Assembly (NCBI GenBank): GCA_001465935.1
Contig: LNKV01000036.1
Location: forward strand, 124,001 to 188,000
Direction: 5' to 3'
Length of the DNA stretch: 64,000 nucleotides
Source: Clarireedia homoeocarpa
Lineage: Eukaryota > Ascomycota > Leotiomycetes > Helotiales > Rutstroemiaceae
Shown piece after piece: positions 10,616 through 23,103 of the stretch. The translations under genes were made by a program, and so were the position numbers. Below the pieces are notes generated by a model, which was not told the origin of the DNA, searched no databases, and saw only the letters and a list, made by a program, of their open reading frames with translations. Position 1 is the first letter of the stretch, and each line of letters opens with the position of its first letter.

Positions 10616-12253
10616 GGTTATAGGGTGAGTGGAAGGGGAGGGGAGGGGAGGGGAGTGTTGGTAGTGTAAATAAAGTTGGTGATTCTTAAAAGGAGCTCCT
10701 GTTTGGTTAGTTAATCACTTTCCGTGACGCATTTTGGGTTGCTTTGAGCTAGGCATAGAAAAACGAATGAAAAATACCCCGACAAGCATTGCATTCGAAC
10801 AAATGAACTAAAACATGTGTCCACCGTCCAATCATTCATGTAAGTTACTTGCTTGTCTGTATATTTGATTGTTCGTTTGTGCTTTCAAATAAATAGAGTG
10901 AGTATAGAGAGTCTAGACACAAGCTCGCCTCGGATTATGATGATGTAAGTTGGTTATGGATAACTAACTAACTAACTTGGTCTTTTTGTGTTTTATGTAT
11001 CGTTAGTTATTCGATGGCTCGAACTCTCTATGCTGTTGTTCCTCTGCAAAAAGTCCACACTATACATATCATGTAATGATAGACTTGGTCACAATTTTAA
11101 TTGCGAGTAAGTCAGATTATTCACTCGTCCAAGCGGCTGGCCCGTATAGCTCATTGAACACCGCCAGTGAGGCTTTAATGGCCCCGGGCCCGGAATAGCT
11201 CGAGATATCTTTTTGTCGGTCGTGACCTGACGACCTTTGAGGCCGGAACGACTGATTACAGTCAAAGTCACTCAGGAAATTTGGCGTGGATAGCTTTTAT
11301 GGGCGGCACGGGCGGCTTCGGTGTTTGTTAATTCCGGTGTCCCCCGACCAGAGTTCCAACCAACATGCAACCAACTTTCAACAATGTGTTCCTCAATTTC
11401 GACTTTATGGTATCGAAAGATTAATGCCGTGAATGCTGAGTTTCCGAGAAACTCTGAGGCCAATCAATTAATTGCCTTACATGATGAAGAAAGGAATGGA
11501 TGCCTTCAACATAACCACCACGCACGACATCTTGACATACCCATCAGCTGATATCCTCAGCTCACTCCTCTAACAAGCGCTTAAGCATGGCATTACGAGA
11601 CACACGCGAGCGGAAGCGAAAATCTAAATATGGAGCCATGGCGGTGCAGGTCGAACGCAATAGCGCTTGGCCTGTAGCCCGCGACCTCCAACTTCATGAT
11701 TCGTTACTTGCCATGGCTCTTCTCAACGCCACGGTCGTACTCAGACTTTTTCCTCGCCTCTTACGGCCACCGTGTTGGAAGAGGAATTTTCTCTTTGGTG
11801 CTGTCTAGCCGCAGTCGCGCTGAGATAGCCTTTCTTATACAGTAGGATTCCCTGTGCTGGGTTGGTGGGATTTTTGTTCCAACATCAGCGGTAGTCATCG
11901 CGAATTTTTTTGGCCTGTTTGCTTGAGATTGTGCATCATTCATTTCTCTCTTCTCTCTTTCTTTCTTGCTTTCTTTCTTATCGTATAGGGAGGTATCTTT
12001 AGGTTTTCTTTGCATTATACATTTGGTCAAGATTCGAGAAGCTATTCACATATCGGACTTCTATTCTAAACAAGTATATTTCATTGCATCAAGGCTTCTT
12101 CTAGTGTTAACAAGCTTACTTATCCCGTGAGGGAAATCATGATGGGGTGTAGGTTGAATTAGATCGAGGTATTTTCATTCACTGCCGCGCTACCATCGTG
12201 GACAAATGAGTGTTTTGGCTACGTACTAATACAGACACGTCTAGCAGACCGGC
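10616..12253. other. Intergenic region, no gene seen
   Basis: 3' flank of the transglutaminase-like gene (AAATAAA at about 10668) and promoter of the next plus-strand gene. It includes a short TAACTAACTAAC run near 10962-10975. No frame with family resemblance. Confidence 0.5.
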
Positions 12254-14251
12254 ATGTTCGACAGCTTAATCAAGTTCTTCACGCGATCAAGTTCAAGGAA
12301 GCATCATGCATCAACTCAGAGTGAACGCAGCAGAGGCAATACAAATAAAAATGAAAATGGGGAAAATACCTCAAAGCATCATCGAAAAGTTGGTAATCAG
12401 ACGCGAACGCGCGATGGCAACAATCAAGGAGGTAAACCATCGAGACCGGAACCCGGTCGTATTATACAACCGAATGACTCGGAAAATTTGAAGGCAATGA
12501 CCGAGCGTGTTGCCAATACGATCTATAAAAATATCCATAGATCCCAGAAGCAGATGGATCTCGTCATTCTGGGTGGTCTCTTCGATCTGGGGTTGAAGTG
12601 GCAGAAAAAGCCACACCATCGCCATATTCGATTCATATGTAATGATGATGCTGATGCCACATGGCGCAAGTCTATCGGCGTTAAAGTTGCAGATATGCTC
12701 AAGACAAGCGGCTATAACAAGGTATGGGTGCCGGATAGCAGCCTCAGTTCAAGTGTGAGGAAAAAGCTTTATGATGAAGCGTTGAAGGAAGCGTTACAGA
12801 AAAGACAATTTGTAGTCGATAGAGAATACGTCCGAATTATGCCGGCTCCACTAAGCTGGAGGATCTGCGAGGCACTCAACTCCGAAGCAACAGTAGAAAC
12901 GGCCGCTCATTTACTAAAAGAGTATATAAAGATCTACGAACAGAATCTCAAAAATAAGCAGACGGCACTGAATAACGAATTCAAAAAAGAAAGGGAGCAT
13001 ATTCGCATGCGCCCTTACTCCGGCTGTAATGAAAAAGTTTCTTTACCAATGGTGTCGATCAATCAGATATCAGAATGGTCAAGAGAATACCATTTCCATC
13101 ATGCGTATGATAATGCGCTTCTAGTTGATGAACATTCTTGCGCGCAGAGGCAAGAACCGAATCACGGGCACAGGCATCTCATTTGCGCACCTTTGAGTCT
13201 ACCTCAGAATCCTTCCTCCAATAATCCTAAGCCGAGAAACAGTAGTAGGCCTCCAAATCAAACCCAGAAACGTAAACCACGGGACTCGAGCGTAGCGTCA
13301 TCGGTGCCAACTTCACGCACGAGATCTGATAGCCAGAGTCCCTCAAAAGGCTCGAGGGATCCTACAAATATTCGCCAAAGGGAAGAAGGACCACGACAAG
13401 GTACATCTAGAAGGAAGGATTCCAAAAATTCAAGGAATGACAGTGCATATGGTGGAAGTCGTGAACGCTCACAAAGTTTGGATCGCGCCAGCCCAACTCG
13501 ACCACCTCGACAACATCGTGCTGCGACTTCGACTCCGACTCAGGCGCCACCTCGTGATAGGGGGCGGCCTGGTATTCCGGAAAGAATCAAACCTCAAGTT
13601 TTCAAAGCTGGGGATGAACTAGAAGTCACCCCACCGTCGACTCATAGCAAACAAGATGCGTCGAAAATCACTTCCAGCCGCACGCCGTCCCGACCAAGTA
13701 GAGCCCATAATCCGGAAAGATCGAGCAGAGGTGGAGATAGAAGAGCTCGGACAGACAGCGCGCATTCTAGGGCTGCGTCTCGTGAACCTGAAATCCCAAT
13801 GGAGCAAAGACGTCACCAAGATTACATGCGTCAAGCACCAACAAACTTGGACGTCGACAATAGGAATAGCAGCAGGTCTCCTCACAGCAAGACTTCACGC
13901 GACAAACGCGGTAAACACGACAAGTCTTCTCATGGCAAATCTCCTCATGGCAAATCTCCTCATGGCAAATCTCCTCATGGCAAATCTCCTCATGGCAATT
14001 CTCCTCACAGCGCTGTCTCGGACCTTAATTACAACACCCCACCTCATCAATCTCATTATGACACCCAACCACCCCCATTGACGTTGAATACTGAAACCAT
14101 AGGCAACCAAAATTCAGACCAGAAAGCTGACATAAGTCCGCTATACGATGCCGTAGATTTTTCGGACCACAAAGTCAGTCCCATTACTAGCCCCGTTGGG
14201 GAGGAGCAGCCATTATGGAAGAGCCAACCATATGTATATACAAGGAATTAG
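12254..14251 (+). CDS. Uncharacterised basic protein with HGKSP repeats
   Basis: Predicted 665-residue protein, one exon. Residues 1-70 are Lys/Arg/Asn rich. A probably folded part spans about 70-310 and includes DLVILGGLFDLGLKWQ, SWRICEALNSE and a helical, charged stretch around EYIKIYEQNLKNKQ. From about 310 onward the chain is disordered, Ser/Arg/Pro rich, with a tandem SPHGK/HGKSP pentapeptide block near residues 557-585. The C-terminus is mildly acidic (SPLYDAVDFSDHKVSP). I see no signal peptide, membrane segment or known domain. The Ser/Pro/Arg content would suit a nuclear or cortical scaffold with many phosphorylation sites, but that is a guess. Start: first ATG of the long frame. Confidence 0.7.
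   Translation: MFDSLIKFFTRSSSRKHHASTQSERSRGNTNKNENGENTSKHHRKVGNQTRTRDGNNQGGKPSRPEPGRIIQPNDSENLKAMTERVANTIYKNIHRSQKQMDLVILGGLFDLGLKWQKKPHHRHIRFICNDDADATWRKSIGVKVADMLKTSGYNKVWVPDSSLSSSVRKKLYDEALKEALQKRQFVVDREYVRIMPAPLSWRICEALNSEATVETAAHLLKEYIKIYEQNLKNKQTALNNEFKKEREHIRMRPYSGCNEKVSLPMVSINQISEWSREYHFHHAYDNALLVDEHSCAQRQEPNHGHRHLICAPLSLPQNPSSNNPKPRNSSRPPNQTQKRKPRDSSVASSVPTSRTRSDSQSPSKGSRDPTNIRQREEGPRQGTSRRKDSKNSRNDSAYGGSRERSQSLDRASPTRPPRQHRAATSTPTQAPPRDRGRPGIPERIKPQVFKAGDELEVTPPSTHSKQDASKITSSRTPSRPSRAHNPERSSRGGDRRARTDSAHSRAASREPEIPMEQRRHQDYMRQAPTNLDVDNRNSSRSPHSKTSRDKRGKHDKSSHGKSPHGKSPHGKSPHGKSPHGNSPHSAVSDLNYNTPPHQSHYDTQPPPLTLNTETIGNQNSDQKADISPLYDAVDFSDHKVSPITSPVGEEQPLWKSQPYVYTRN
13931..14005 (+). 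repeat. 15-base coding tandem repeat, five copies
   Basis: CATGGCAAATCTCCT repeated four times exactly and once with one change, encoding HGKSP units. Being a multiple of three, copy changes keep the frame. Confidence 0.95.
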
Positions 14252-15378
14252 CAGAACTCGAACCGAGTTTTCAAAACCTTTTTGCTGTATTGATGATTGG
14301 ATGACGATAATGATGGGAAATATTCGGCCTTTTTTGTATATAAAATGTTATGTCCCTTCAAGTAGATTCATAGACCAGATTTTTTTTTTGATGAAGAATA
14401 CGAGCGAGCGATTGGAGATGAGAATATTTTTTCATATTTGTTCTTGCGATTTATTTTTCGCGTTATCTTCAAGGTTCACTATGTAAACAAACCATGAATC
14501 CCATCACAAATTCAAAGACGACGCCGTCGTAAAGGATCTCTGAAGCTATAGATGGATTATAGATAAGTTAGTCATTCCAATCTCATTCTCTTCTACCATC
14601 ACATCACGGTTCTATCCCCCCCTTCCCCCCCAAATCATCATCAGACCGTCGTTCATCTCTTTCCACCTTTCAATCTCCCCCAGCAAGGACCAGATTCATC
14701 CACACATCTCATTCCAATTACTTGCAGCATACTGTACTACACGAACAATTCATTCACATTCAATCCCATTTCATTTCATTTCATTGCACATAACATACAT
14801 ACATCAAACACTCTTTCCCGATTCGTATATATACATGGCTGACTGTGTTTCGTATTCCAAACTCACCACCCACCACCCACCACGCATCACACAAGCACCT
14901 ACACTTCCCTCTGGAAACCAACTTCAAAATGCATATACAATGCCAAAGCCAATGCAATCCAAAAAAGCGAAGAAAGGAAGGGGGAAAAAAAATCGACCGC
15001 TCCCATGCTCTGTGCAGTGTAAAGCCCCAACACCAATGCATGCATCCAACCCATACAACCCAACAATTACATAAAGTTCCTATCCTTACCTTACCCTAGC
15101 CTATCCTATCCTATCCTATCCTATCCTTGGAAGAAAAAAAATAGTAATAGAACACCAACACCGATTTCCTTTTCATCCGTACTGTCAATCCAATCCAATC
15201 CATCCCATCCGATCCCATCCCATCCGATCCCATCCCATCCCATCCGGACATACATACAAATACTTGCATCCCATCAAAAATCATAATCCACACTCCCACT
15301 TCCCACTCCCCCCTTTTGCCTTTCCTATTCCTTTTCCCCTTCCCATTCCCTCCCAGCCAATTCATTTTCCCACCCATC
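14252..15378. other. Intergenic region with CCTAT and CCATC repeats
   Basis: Convergent 3' flanks of the HGKSP protein gene and CDC45. It contains (CTATC)n at about 15098-15126 and (CATCC)n/(CCGAT) mixtures at about 15187-15246. No gene recognised. Confidence 0.55.
15098..15246. repeat. (CTATC)n and (CATCC)n microsatellites
   Basis: Two blocks of pentanucleotide repeats separated by about 60 bases. Confidence 0.85.
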
Positions 15379-18096
15379 CTACCCAACCACAGCCTTCAAA
15401 CTCAAACTCTCCAAGAAACCCCCCAAATCCTCCTTCTTAACCTCCACTACACAATGCTCAAAAGAATCTATCCTAACCCTCGCATTCGTCTCCTCCACCA
15501 CTTCTTGGAACGCGTTTCCGAATTTATTCCTCCCAAAACCTTTCGAATTCTTCTCCTCATCATCATCTTCATCCTCCTCTTCCTCACTCTCCTCCTCACT
15601 CTCTTCCTCCTCCGTTTCCTCCTCATCCTCATCCTCCTCATTATCCCCCCTGGCCCTCCTCCTCGCCTCCCTCTTCTCCTCTCTAATCTTCTCCCTATTC
15701 CTCCTCCTCTCCTCCCTTACCTTCTCCTTCTCCTCTCTCTTCCGCTTCCGCTCCTTCGCTGCCCCTTTATCACCAAATCCGAACCCCTGAATACCACCTC
15801 CACCACCACCCGTTCCGACTACGACATACACACCTCTATTCTCATTGAGACCCGCTACCACCAGCGGTGTTCCTCTTCCTCCATGACCTAATTTTCCCTT
15901 TGCTTCCTTTTCCTGCTCCGCGATAGCCTCACCTATCCAGAGAGCGAGCTTGGTCAACGCAGCGGGATGCGTAAAAAGGGTTACGTCGGGACCGTCTTTT
16001 ACTACGCACATACGGAAGGCGCGCAGATGTTTGATTTGTCTCTTCTCGATTAGTGACGTACCAGTGCGCAGGATAGCGCGGTGGAGGTGTTGCGCTGTAG
16101 GGAGTGCGGCTTTGAGCTCTTCGATTCTATTTAGTTTAGTTAGCCCAGCTCGCAATCCTGAACACAGAAGGAATGGAATAGAATTATACTTACTTTTCAA
16201 GCGCATCATAGGCGTCCCAGAATCTACTAACCCATTCCTCGCCCTCCAATGTACCATCTTCATCAGTCGTCTCTTTGACATCTCGACTTCTATCCCAGCT
16301 TCCATTCTCTAGCGTCGTCACTGCTTTCTTGCCTACTTCGAGGATGGCACCCACGACAACACCAACATCTTGCGCACTCAGGGTTGCTTTCCAGCCCCAG
16401 CTTCGTACAAACCCCCATCCTTCCTTTGCACCTCCTCGATCTTTCCCGTCAGTGTCGGCGCTGGGGACTAGGTCGTCGAGGCCGTATAATTCGGAATATT
16501 TCAGTAACTTCGTCCGTAATCCTCGTTTGAGTTCCATGTCCATATGCGTATAGCTCTGCTTGCACTGCACTAGACTGACACCCATCTTTGCGAGGAGTTT
16601 ATGAAGTCTTTTTCGTCCACTGTCCGACCAAATATGTAACCTCGCAGAGAGATAGGGAGAATGTAACATGCTGTCGTACAGACTCCAATGTCTTATGAGG
16701 AGAAACTTTGGTTCGGGGGATAGTCGAATACTTGTGTCTGTTGGACTTCGTGCAGTAGTAGGTATAATCCCGCTATTTTCAGCCGACATACTGCGATTCG
16801 TGTTGAAGCTTGACTCGGAAAGCTCTGATGGGTTGAGACGTCGTACTTCGTCTCTTAAGACCTGTCGTGTTCTTGAACCCCTCGTCCCTAGCCAGCCCGA
16901 TGTTGTAGGCTTCTGCGTGGTTACGGCCACTCCGACGGATGATCGTCCATATAATTCTTGCGAAGTGACACCTACAATAGTCAACCAGAGCAGGTCATTA
17001 TCTTCTCTGCCAAGCTCCGAAGCTAGAGAATACATCATCGAGGCTATAGGCTCCGAATATGATGCTCCGAGGCTGTAGTATGCTTGCAGTACCGCCTCGT
17101 TCTTCCGACGCATCTTCAAAAGCCGTCGCCGCAGCGTTCTCGCGGATGGCTGTTTTGGAGGCTGTGCTGGTGACGGAGATACTGATCGCGAGTCGCTCGA
17201 AAATATAGTAGGGTCTGCAAGGGACAGGAGTCCTCGTTGCGGTGGGCGAGTCGGAGATTCGGGTATTGAACTTGACTAGAATGTAACATTAGAACACGCT
17301 TGATGCTATGTTGCAAAACACATACTGAGTTACTTCTCCTTCTTTGGCGAGGCCTATCATCTTCTTCGTCGCTATCATCTTCATCTCTATCTGACCATGA
17401 CTTCCTCTTTTTGCCTGGCTTCCTAGCTTGATTTGATTCTTCTGCCTCGCTTTCATCTCCCGTTTCACTGCCCTCGCTATCATCTCCATCGTCTTCGACT
17501 TCTGGCATATCTACCAGGGTCAAATAAGCGTCCTTCTCGGCTTTCATGTCCTCTTCAATATCTCCATCATCAAAGACAATGATCCCTCCCTTGCCTGGCT
17601 TGTAATTTTTCTGAATCATCCCCCCTATCACACCCTTCGGAGGCTGATGTACCACCTCTCCACCCTCGGCCTCCTGGATCTCAACTGGGAACCCCCCAAA
17701 GACATTGCCCAAATTCCACGGCCTTCGCGCATCCACAACCCAGACCTCAACACCCCCATAGCTTGCCTCATCCCCATCTGCCTCGAACCCCAGCAGTGCT
17801 CCCAAGTCTACCAGCCCACCAACACCCAGACAAACTACGACCCCACCACTACCCCCATTCGTCTCCATCATAGGCTGTATAACATTTTTCCCTGCCTTTT
17901 CCAAGTCACCATACCCAGCAATCGGCTGTATCTTATGTGGTATGTAATCGCGTTTCAGTAGTTGAGTAAGAATACGACATCCGCAAAGTGCATCGGGCTC
18001 GAGTGCAACAAGGATAAGTACGGGGGGGGATAATGGATGGTGGGTTTTCTGGAGGTGGAGATAGAGGGTTGCGAGTTGTGATCGTGGTAAGTACAT
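15379..18096 (-). CDS. CDC45: Cdc45, replication initiation and CMG helicase subunit
   Basis: Predicted 866-residue protein. Exons in transcript order are 18096-17326, 17275-16194 and 16126-15379; lengths 771, 1082 and 748 sum to a whole frame. Cdc45 joins MCM2-7 and GINS to form the replicative helicase in the nucleus. The start MYLPRSQLATLY and the block PPVLILVALEPDALCGCRILTQLLKRDYIPHKI are typical of the fungal N-terminal DHH-like fold. Later blocks are LLKMRRKNEAVLQAYYSLG, EDNDLLWLTIVGVTSQ, ALPTAQHLHRAILRTGTSLI and LRAFRMCVVKDGPDVTLFTHPAALT. Two acidic segments stand out: around residues 195-255 with basic patches, and a long Glu/Asp run near the C-terminus (EEDEDEEETEEEESEEE) preceded by a Lys/Arg helix. 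The gene appears intact. Confidence 0.95.
16127..16193 (-). other. CDC45 intron 2
   Basis: GTAAGTATAA donor, GCTAACTAAAC branch region, AATAG acceptor. It joins DALEK to IEELKAALPTAQHL. The nearer TTCAG would give a stop. Confidence 0.85.
17276..17325 (-). other. CDC45 intron 1
   Basis: GTATGTGTTT donor, TTCTAATG branch and TTCTAG acceptor; 50 bases, phase 0. Confidence 0.85.
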
Positions 18097-18811
18097 GTTT
18101 ATTAGATGCTTTACGCGTCGTTTTTTGTGCAGAATATCGCAGAACCACCAGATATGCCGGTTTCTCGCGGTTTCGAGGTGTTTGCTCCAGTAAAATCGTA
18201 ATTCTACACGCGTTTCGGGGGGTCGTTCCGCAAGAGCCTATTGTGTGAGGTATAGCATTGGATCTTAGTTGTTTGGGGATATTCGACTCCTAAAGTCAAT
18301 TTCTGTCCCTCTGAAACGGGTATGAAGCTATTTGATCGTGGATATAACAAGATATGGAGACAGAGTAGGCGTGAAGTTTTCCTGATATGTATGTGAGGTT
18401 TAATTAGAAAGTCGCGATTTCCCTCGACGCGACTTCGCTAAATTTCATGCAAGGTTCCAACAGTTCCCACCTTTCATCCAAGCGCCCATGACAGCATCCG
18501 TTCATATCACATTTGCATCTCTTCAACGCATCATCATTTACGAAACGGAGGGATGATGCATCTGGATTTGTGCTCTTGGGTATTAAGGAGTCCGAAAACA
18601 TTATTGAAAGACATGAGGTCGTTCGGTCAAAATTCTAATGTACTCATCGGTAATCATAGTACTATTAGCATCTACGATCTTGATGCTAATGAAAATTTAT
18701 AGATCTAATTCGAGGAAACATTTGAGGGCATTCTCCAGAAGTCTGTGGAAGATAACATGGTCTCTGGTAAGCTCTACCCTTAACAAAGCAACCTCCACCA
18801 CCACAGAGCCC
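18097..18811. other. Intergenic region, no gene seen
   Basis: CDC45 promoter side and 3' flank of the flavin monooxygenase gene. No supported gene. Confidence 0.5.
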
Positions 18812-20521
18812 TCAGTTAGCTCTTGTGCCCAACCAGCCTACGTTTATCTGGGTTCCATTCTCTTGCTGCTTCTGCGCAAATCTCTTTCGAATCTTCTCCA
18901 ACTTGACCGCATCTTCTCTCAACCAGTCCTCTGAATGCCCTTGTATTTTTGGTCCACCGGAGATTTCGGCATCAGCGTTGATCCATTCAACTAGCTCTGT
19001 CACTGTCTCTGCTTCTTTGCCATGCAAAGCGTGGAAAGCTCTTCCAAATCCCTTATTGACTACTTTCGCTCTATATTCTTCTCTCATCTGTTCCACGCTC
19101 GGTAATTTCGCCCGACCCGAGAACACGGCTGCAACGACAATCGCTTGGAACTCGAAAAACGACAAAGTTGCTACATAGTAGGATGTGCCAACAAAAGCCA
19201 GCGACGGATCTGGTATATAAAATATGTCTTTATGTAGGTTGTGAAGTTGCGTACCATCTGTTACTAGTATTCTCTCATCTGCTTGCTCAGCCTTGATGAA
19301 ATCGTCGTGGTAGCCACGGAGAAATGGATAAGAGATATGGTAACCCGTGCAGATCACCACCTTGTCAATGCCAGACAGTATACCGCCATCCTTAAGATAG
19401 ACTGTCCCCCTACCGCTATCTTTCGAGTCGAATGTAAAAGAGCTGCATTCGCCTATTCTGGTTGTGTTTGGTGGCAGGAAGCTAAGTGGTAAGTCGAATT
19501 GTCCCCCTCTGGATGACTGATAAACCTTCTTTGCAACATCATCTATCTCTCTCGCTATGTCGGTAGATGATGTACTTGCTCCAATGAGGAGTACTGTCTG
19601 CATTCATTCATCAGAGACAGTTCATCTATACCAAGTTTCATGGACCTGCTTACCTGATCTTTAAGCTCTGCGGGCTTTCTGTAAGCTTTAGAATGCATGA
19701 TTCTTTCTGGCCAGGCCGCTTTCCATTCCGTTAACCCACGGATATCCGGGACTCTGCACGCATGGTAGTGACCACTTGCTACGACAACTTTGTCAAATAC
19801 CTACACCTGGTTTAGCATCTTAGTCACTATTCTAGTCCTCCATTTGAACAAACCTCGCGTCTGTTGACAAACTGCACGTCACCATCTCGACAGCTCACCA
19901 ACTGACTAGATTCGACGCTCCAAATCCCGTCCACCTTCTCAACACTTGTTACTTTAGTACGATACCTCACAATCTCCTCCACATGGAATTTCTTGGCATA
20001 ATCAGCCAAATAATCTCCCACAACCCTTACGTTGACGAAATCACCTGTTCCTTCTTTCCATGGGTGGTCTTTCATCTTCTGAAGCTTTGTCGAAATATTG
20101 GTCGTCAGGCCATCGTAGGCTGGACCGGGTGGTGCGTGCTTTAAGTCGATGCTGTCTACAGATACTTCTCCTGAATTGACGGATTTCCCCAACTCTTTCC
20201 CAGGTAAAGGCTTCGATGGAAGCGTGGGGTTAACCACATCTGTATCCTCGAAAGACGAGTCCGCGAGGGATGGTAAAACAGATGGGTACTTTGGCTCTGG
20301 TGGCTTTCTTTCGTCATAGGCCCTTTAGCTATATCAATATGACTCGTACATTCAGTGATGGGACCCCCGAGTTAGGACTCTAGAACTCACCATACACCTC
20401 CTGGCCTCGATGATCGTTCATAAACTACGACATCCAAACCTGATTCTTGGAGATATCTCGCCGCTGCAAGCCCACTAACTCCAGCGCCAATTACAGCAAC
20501 TTTCTGCGGTGAAGGTGCCAT
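18812..20521 (-). CDS. Flavin-containing monooxygenase
   Basis: Predicted 510-residue FAD/NADPH-dependent oxygenase of the FMO class, which oxidises N, S or carbonyl centres. Exons in transcript order: 20521-20391, 20322-19854, 19800-19654 and 19597-18812; all phases match. The N-terminus has the FAD dinucleotide motif V-I-G-A-G-V-S-G-L followed by a Glu in YERS. The NADPH motif is GASTSSTDIAR at the start of exon 4. WPERIMHSKAYR sits at the FMO signature position (FxGxxxHxxxY-like) and VVICTGYHISYPF is the usual late motif. No signal peptide. Neighbours are CDC45 and a gene-poor zone, so there is no pathway context. Substrate cannot be told from sequence. Confidence 0.88.
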
Positions 20522-21040
20522 GCTTGTCCTGCTTTCTGGAAAGTACGCAGCAGTCTACGTCCGAAGGTACAACTCGAGAGATTTATGGGCTTCTATGAGT
20601 TTTAAGGAGATACGAAAGTTTGTCACGCCATTACTCCGCACCAGCGCGAACCCCTCCATGCTTAGTACATCAAACCAGTGAGCTTGCCTTGTTCTTATCA
20701 ATTGTGCCGAACCCTAAGTGCCATCGCGATATTGTGCGATGGCTGTACACAATGTCACCATCTCTCGCTTCAGTCGCATTGTCCAATGAGAAATGCAAAA
20801 TCTAAATGATCTGCATAATCTGGATCTGGGTAACCGCATTAAGTCCGAGTAAGTGTCTAATATATCCATGCTTTGAGCCTAGCATATAAATCATCATAAA
20901 TCTTACGAGGTAACCTTGGTGGCTGCCGTAGAAGTTACCTGCAGAAAACTTATTGAGTCACGTGCTGCAGCAAGCAACCTCCCACCACACAACGTCTGCG
21001 GGTTGCTGGTCATAATCTGCACAAGAGTCACATGCAGTTG

Positions 21041-21090
21041 AAGCCCGGATTATCACCTCTCCAGAAATGGTGTCACTTTTAGGTTTTCAC
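21041..21090 (+). repeat. Dispersed palindromic repeat, copy 1
   Basis: About 50 bases from AAGCCCGGATT to GGTTTTCAC. It aligns with copies at 21223 (direct) and 26356 (inverted); most differences are C/T or G/A. Confidence 0.75.
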
Positions 21091-21222
21091 GAAATCAGGT
21101 TAGTTCACTTAGACTAAAAGTGCGCAAAATCGGCCTATTCTATTTACAGAAAAAAGTAGTTGTACACATTTGGAAACACTTGCAGAGTATACACTCTAAG
21201 AGAAGTATATAAAACCAAATGT

Positions 21223-21271
21223 AAGCCCAGATTGTCACTTCTCCAGAAGTGATATTACTCTTGGGTTTCAC
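21223..21271 (+). repeat. Dispersed palindromic repeat, copy 2
   Basis: Contains a perfect inner hairpin, CACTTCT-CC-AGAAGTG, at 21236-21251. It is direct relative to copy 1 and inverted relative to copy 3. Confidence 0.78.
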
Positions 21272-21352
21272 ATTACTGGACTAACGACGAAAGTCTTTCA
21301 AGAAAGATTTGTGCGAATCTTTCGACTGCGTCTTTGGCAAAGGAGCAAGTGA

Positions 21353-21880
21353 GCAAGTGAGCAAGAATCACAATTCGGCAGCGCGTCACAAGAAACGAAC
21401 TACCGCGCAATTTACGAGACTTTGTTGAAGGAGCATGACCTTCTAACCGATAAGTATGAGCATTTGGTCAAAGAGATGGTACGTCGAAGTAGAACTCGGT
21501 TCAATCATTACTCGCGTAATGAAAGTATGCCTGCGGCGAGTTGTGGCTTTGGAGACTCATACTTCACTGGAGATTCCGATGTAGATATCGATTTCACTCG
21601 TGCCCCTCGTGGTGGAAGTTCGAGCGGAAACAATCACGTCACCCGGAGCAATTCTCAGATAAATCGACCCTACGGCCGCACTGGTGACTACGCATCGAAT
21701 CATGGTTTTCCCCTGCTCTCGTACGCTAGGAACTTCCAACCTACACGATAAGTACCAACTGCAGATTTATCCATCAGTCTTGGTCTTCGCAAGGGAGTTG
21801 CTCGTGTTCAAACGGTTGCAAATCGTTCTCGTGCTGTGCCAAATGATCGTCGCTTTACATGGGAATTACCGATTGTTTTA
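21353..21880 (+). pseudogene. Probable decayed coding sequence, unknown family
   Basis: One reading frame looks coding over about 175 codons (ETNYRAIYETLLKEHD, LTDKYEHLVKEMVRRSR, then GVARVQTVANRSRAVPNDRR) but has no ATG at its start and is broken by TAA at 21749-21751. A weak intron (for example 21684-21764, GTGACT...CTGCAG, 81 bases) could bypass that stop and keep the frame. No domain is recognised. The overlapping 134-codon frame at 21684-22088 is in another phase and begins inside this stretch. It could instead be an internal part of a multi-exon gene whose first exon I cannot find. Its place next to the palindromic repeats and in AT-rich sequence suggests decay. Confidence 0.35.
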
Positions 21881-23103
21881 TAGTTTGAACCACTCCGGGA
21901 AATACTTTTCTGGAGATGAGGTATTTCAGATGCAAAGAACCAGAAGAGAGATCCTAAAACATGTCGAAGATAGAGATAACGGAGTACGAGTAAAGGCAAC
22001 TTGGATGCAAGACGTGGGTGATGATCGTAAATTAGTCGGCAAGAAGTGGGAGTGTGAGAGACTGGTAACATCATTTGTGACTAGGTAGCTTTTCAAATCG
22101 GTATTACCGGCTCTTGTTCTGGGATGCATTCTGGGCTTATTATTGCTCCTGGCTTGGTATTTGTTTACTGGTTATGAGGATTGCTAGGTCTACGGTGGTT
22201 GAATACGAAAAATCAAAATATAGATTGCTTGGGATGTGGACGTGAAAGGCATTGTTAAGGATCCCATGGGCCATGGAATGGTTAGGTTTGAGATTTCATG
22301 GCTGCGGAGTATTTTCATAGCTGTGCCAATTCTAGAGAAACTACAGAAAATGTGTGAATATACACACTTTACTTGAGATACTTATGTAGCTTAGTATTTA
22401 CCGTTATATGATAAAGTGGAGTACCAAATTTACAATTTGGTCTGTGGTCTAAGGATACGACGATCTCTCTCAGCAACCCTACTCGCTCTCAGGTATTTGT
22501 GCCGTTGATAAAAGTAAGATTCAAATTATTAGAAAAACACGTATAATTTGGAAATCGGTGGCAAAGTGAACAACGCTACTCTTCCAACTGAACCAAAAAA
22601 AAGGGGGGGGAGATTTCGCTCGCTTATTTTTGCATGGATCTTACTTCGGCATAACCTCCATACTTCCTTATCGGATGAAGTACCCTTACAATAATTAACA
22701 TTTCATTGGGCCTTCTCTGATTAATCACGCTTTCTATCCGATGACTCGGCGAGGAAAGCTTCAAATAGAACGGATTACTTGAGATCTTGATGACCACATC
22801 AATTATTTAAAGACCTTATTACGGCCAATTGAAACCTTGCTTAGCATTTTACATTAACAGGAGTCTGACACAAATGTGTTCAAGGAAACCAGTCATTGGT
22901 CTCAGAGCCCATTTTGGTTAGAGAAGATGAATTGTTCCAGAACAACAGTGCATTCTACAATATAACTGGAGGTTAAGTGTCGAACGTACACGAAGGATCA
23001 AAGAGCACACCGGTTCTTGCATCTAAGAGCTAAAAATTTGCCTCAGTCATTTAATTCCAGGGATCCTTATAGTGATTTTACCTGCAATATCGAATACAAA
23101 CCC
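21881..23103. other. AT-rich intergenic region
   Basis: No supported gene. AT-rich stretches and scattered short frames; probable promoter of the 2EXR gene in the last few hundred bases. Confidence 0.5.

Larger units (their letters stand above)
20522..21352. other. Intergenic region with two copies of a palindromic repeat
   Basis: Promoter side of the monooxygenase gene, then the edge of a gene-poor AT-rich zone. The two repeat copies (21041 and 21223) are listed separately. No gene. Confidence 0.55.
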
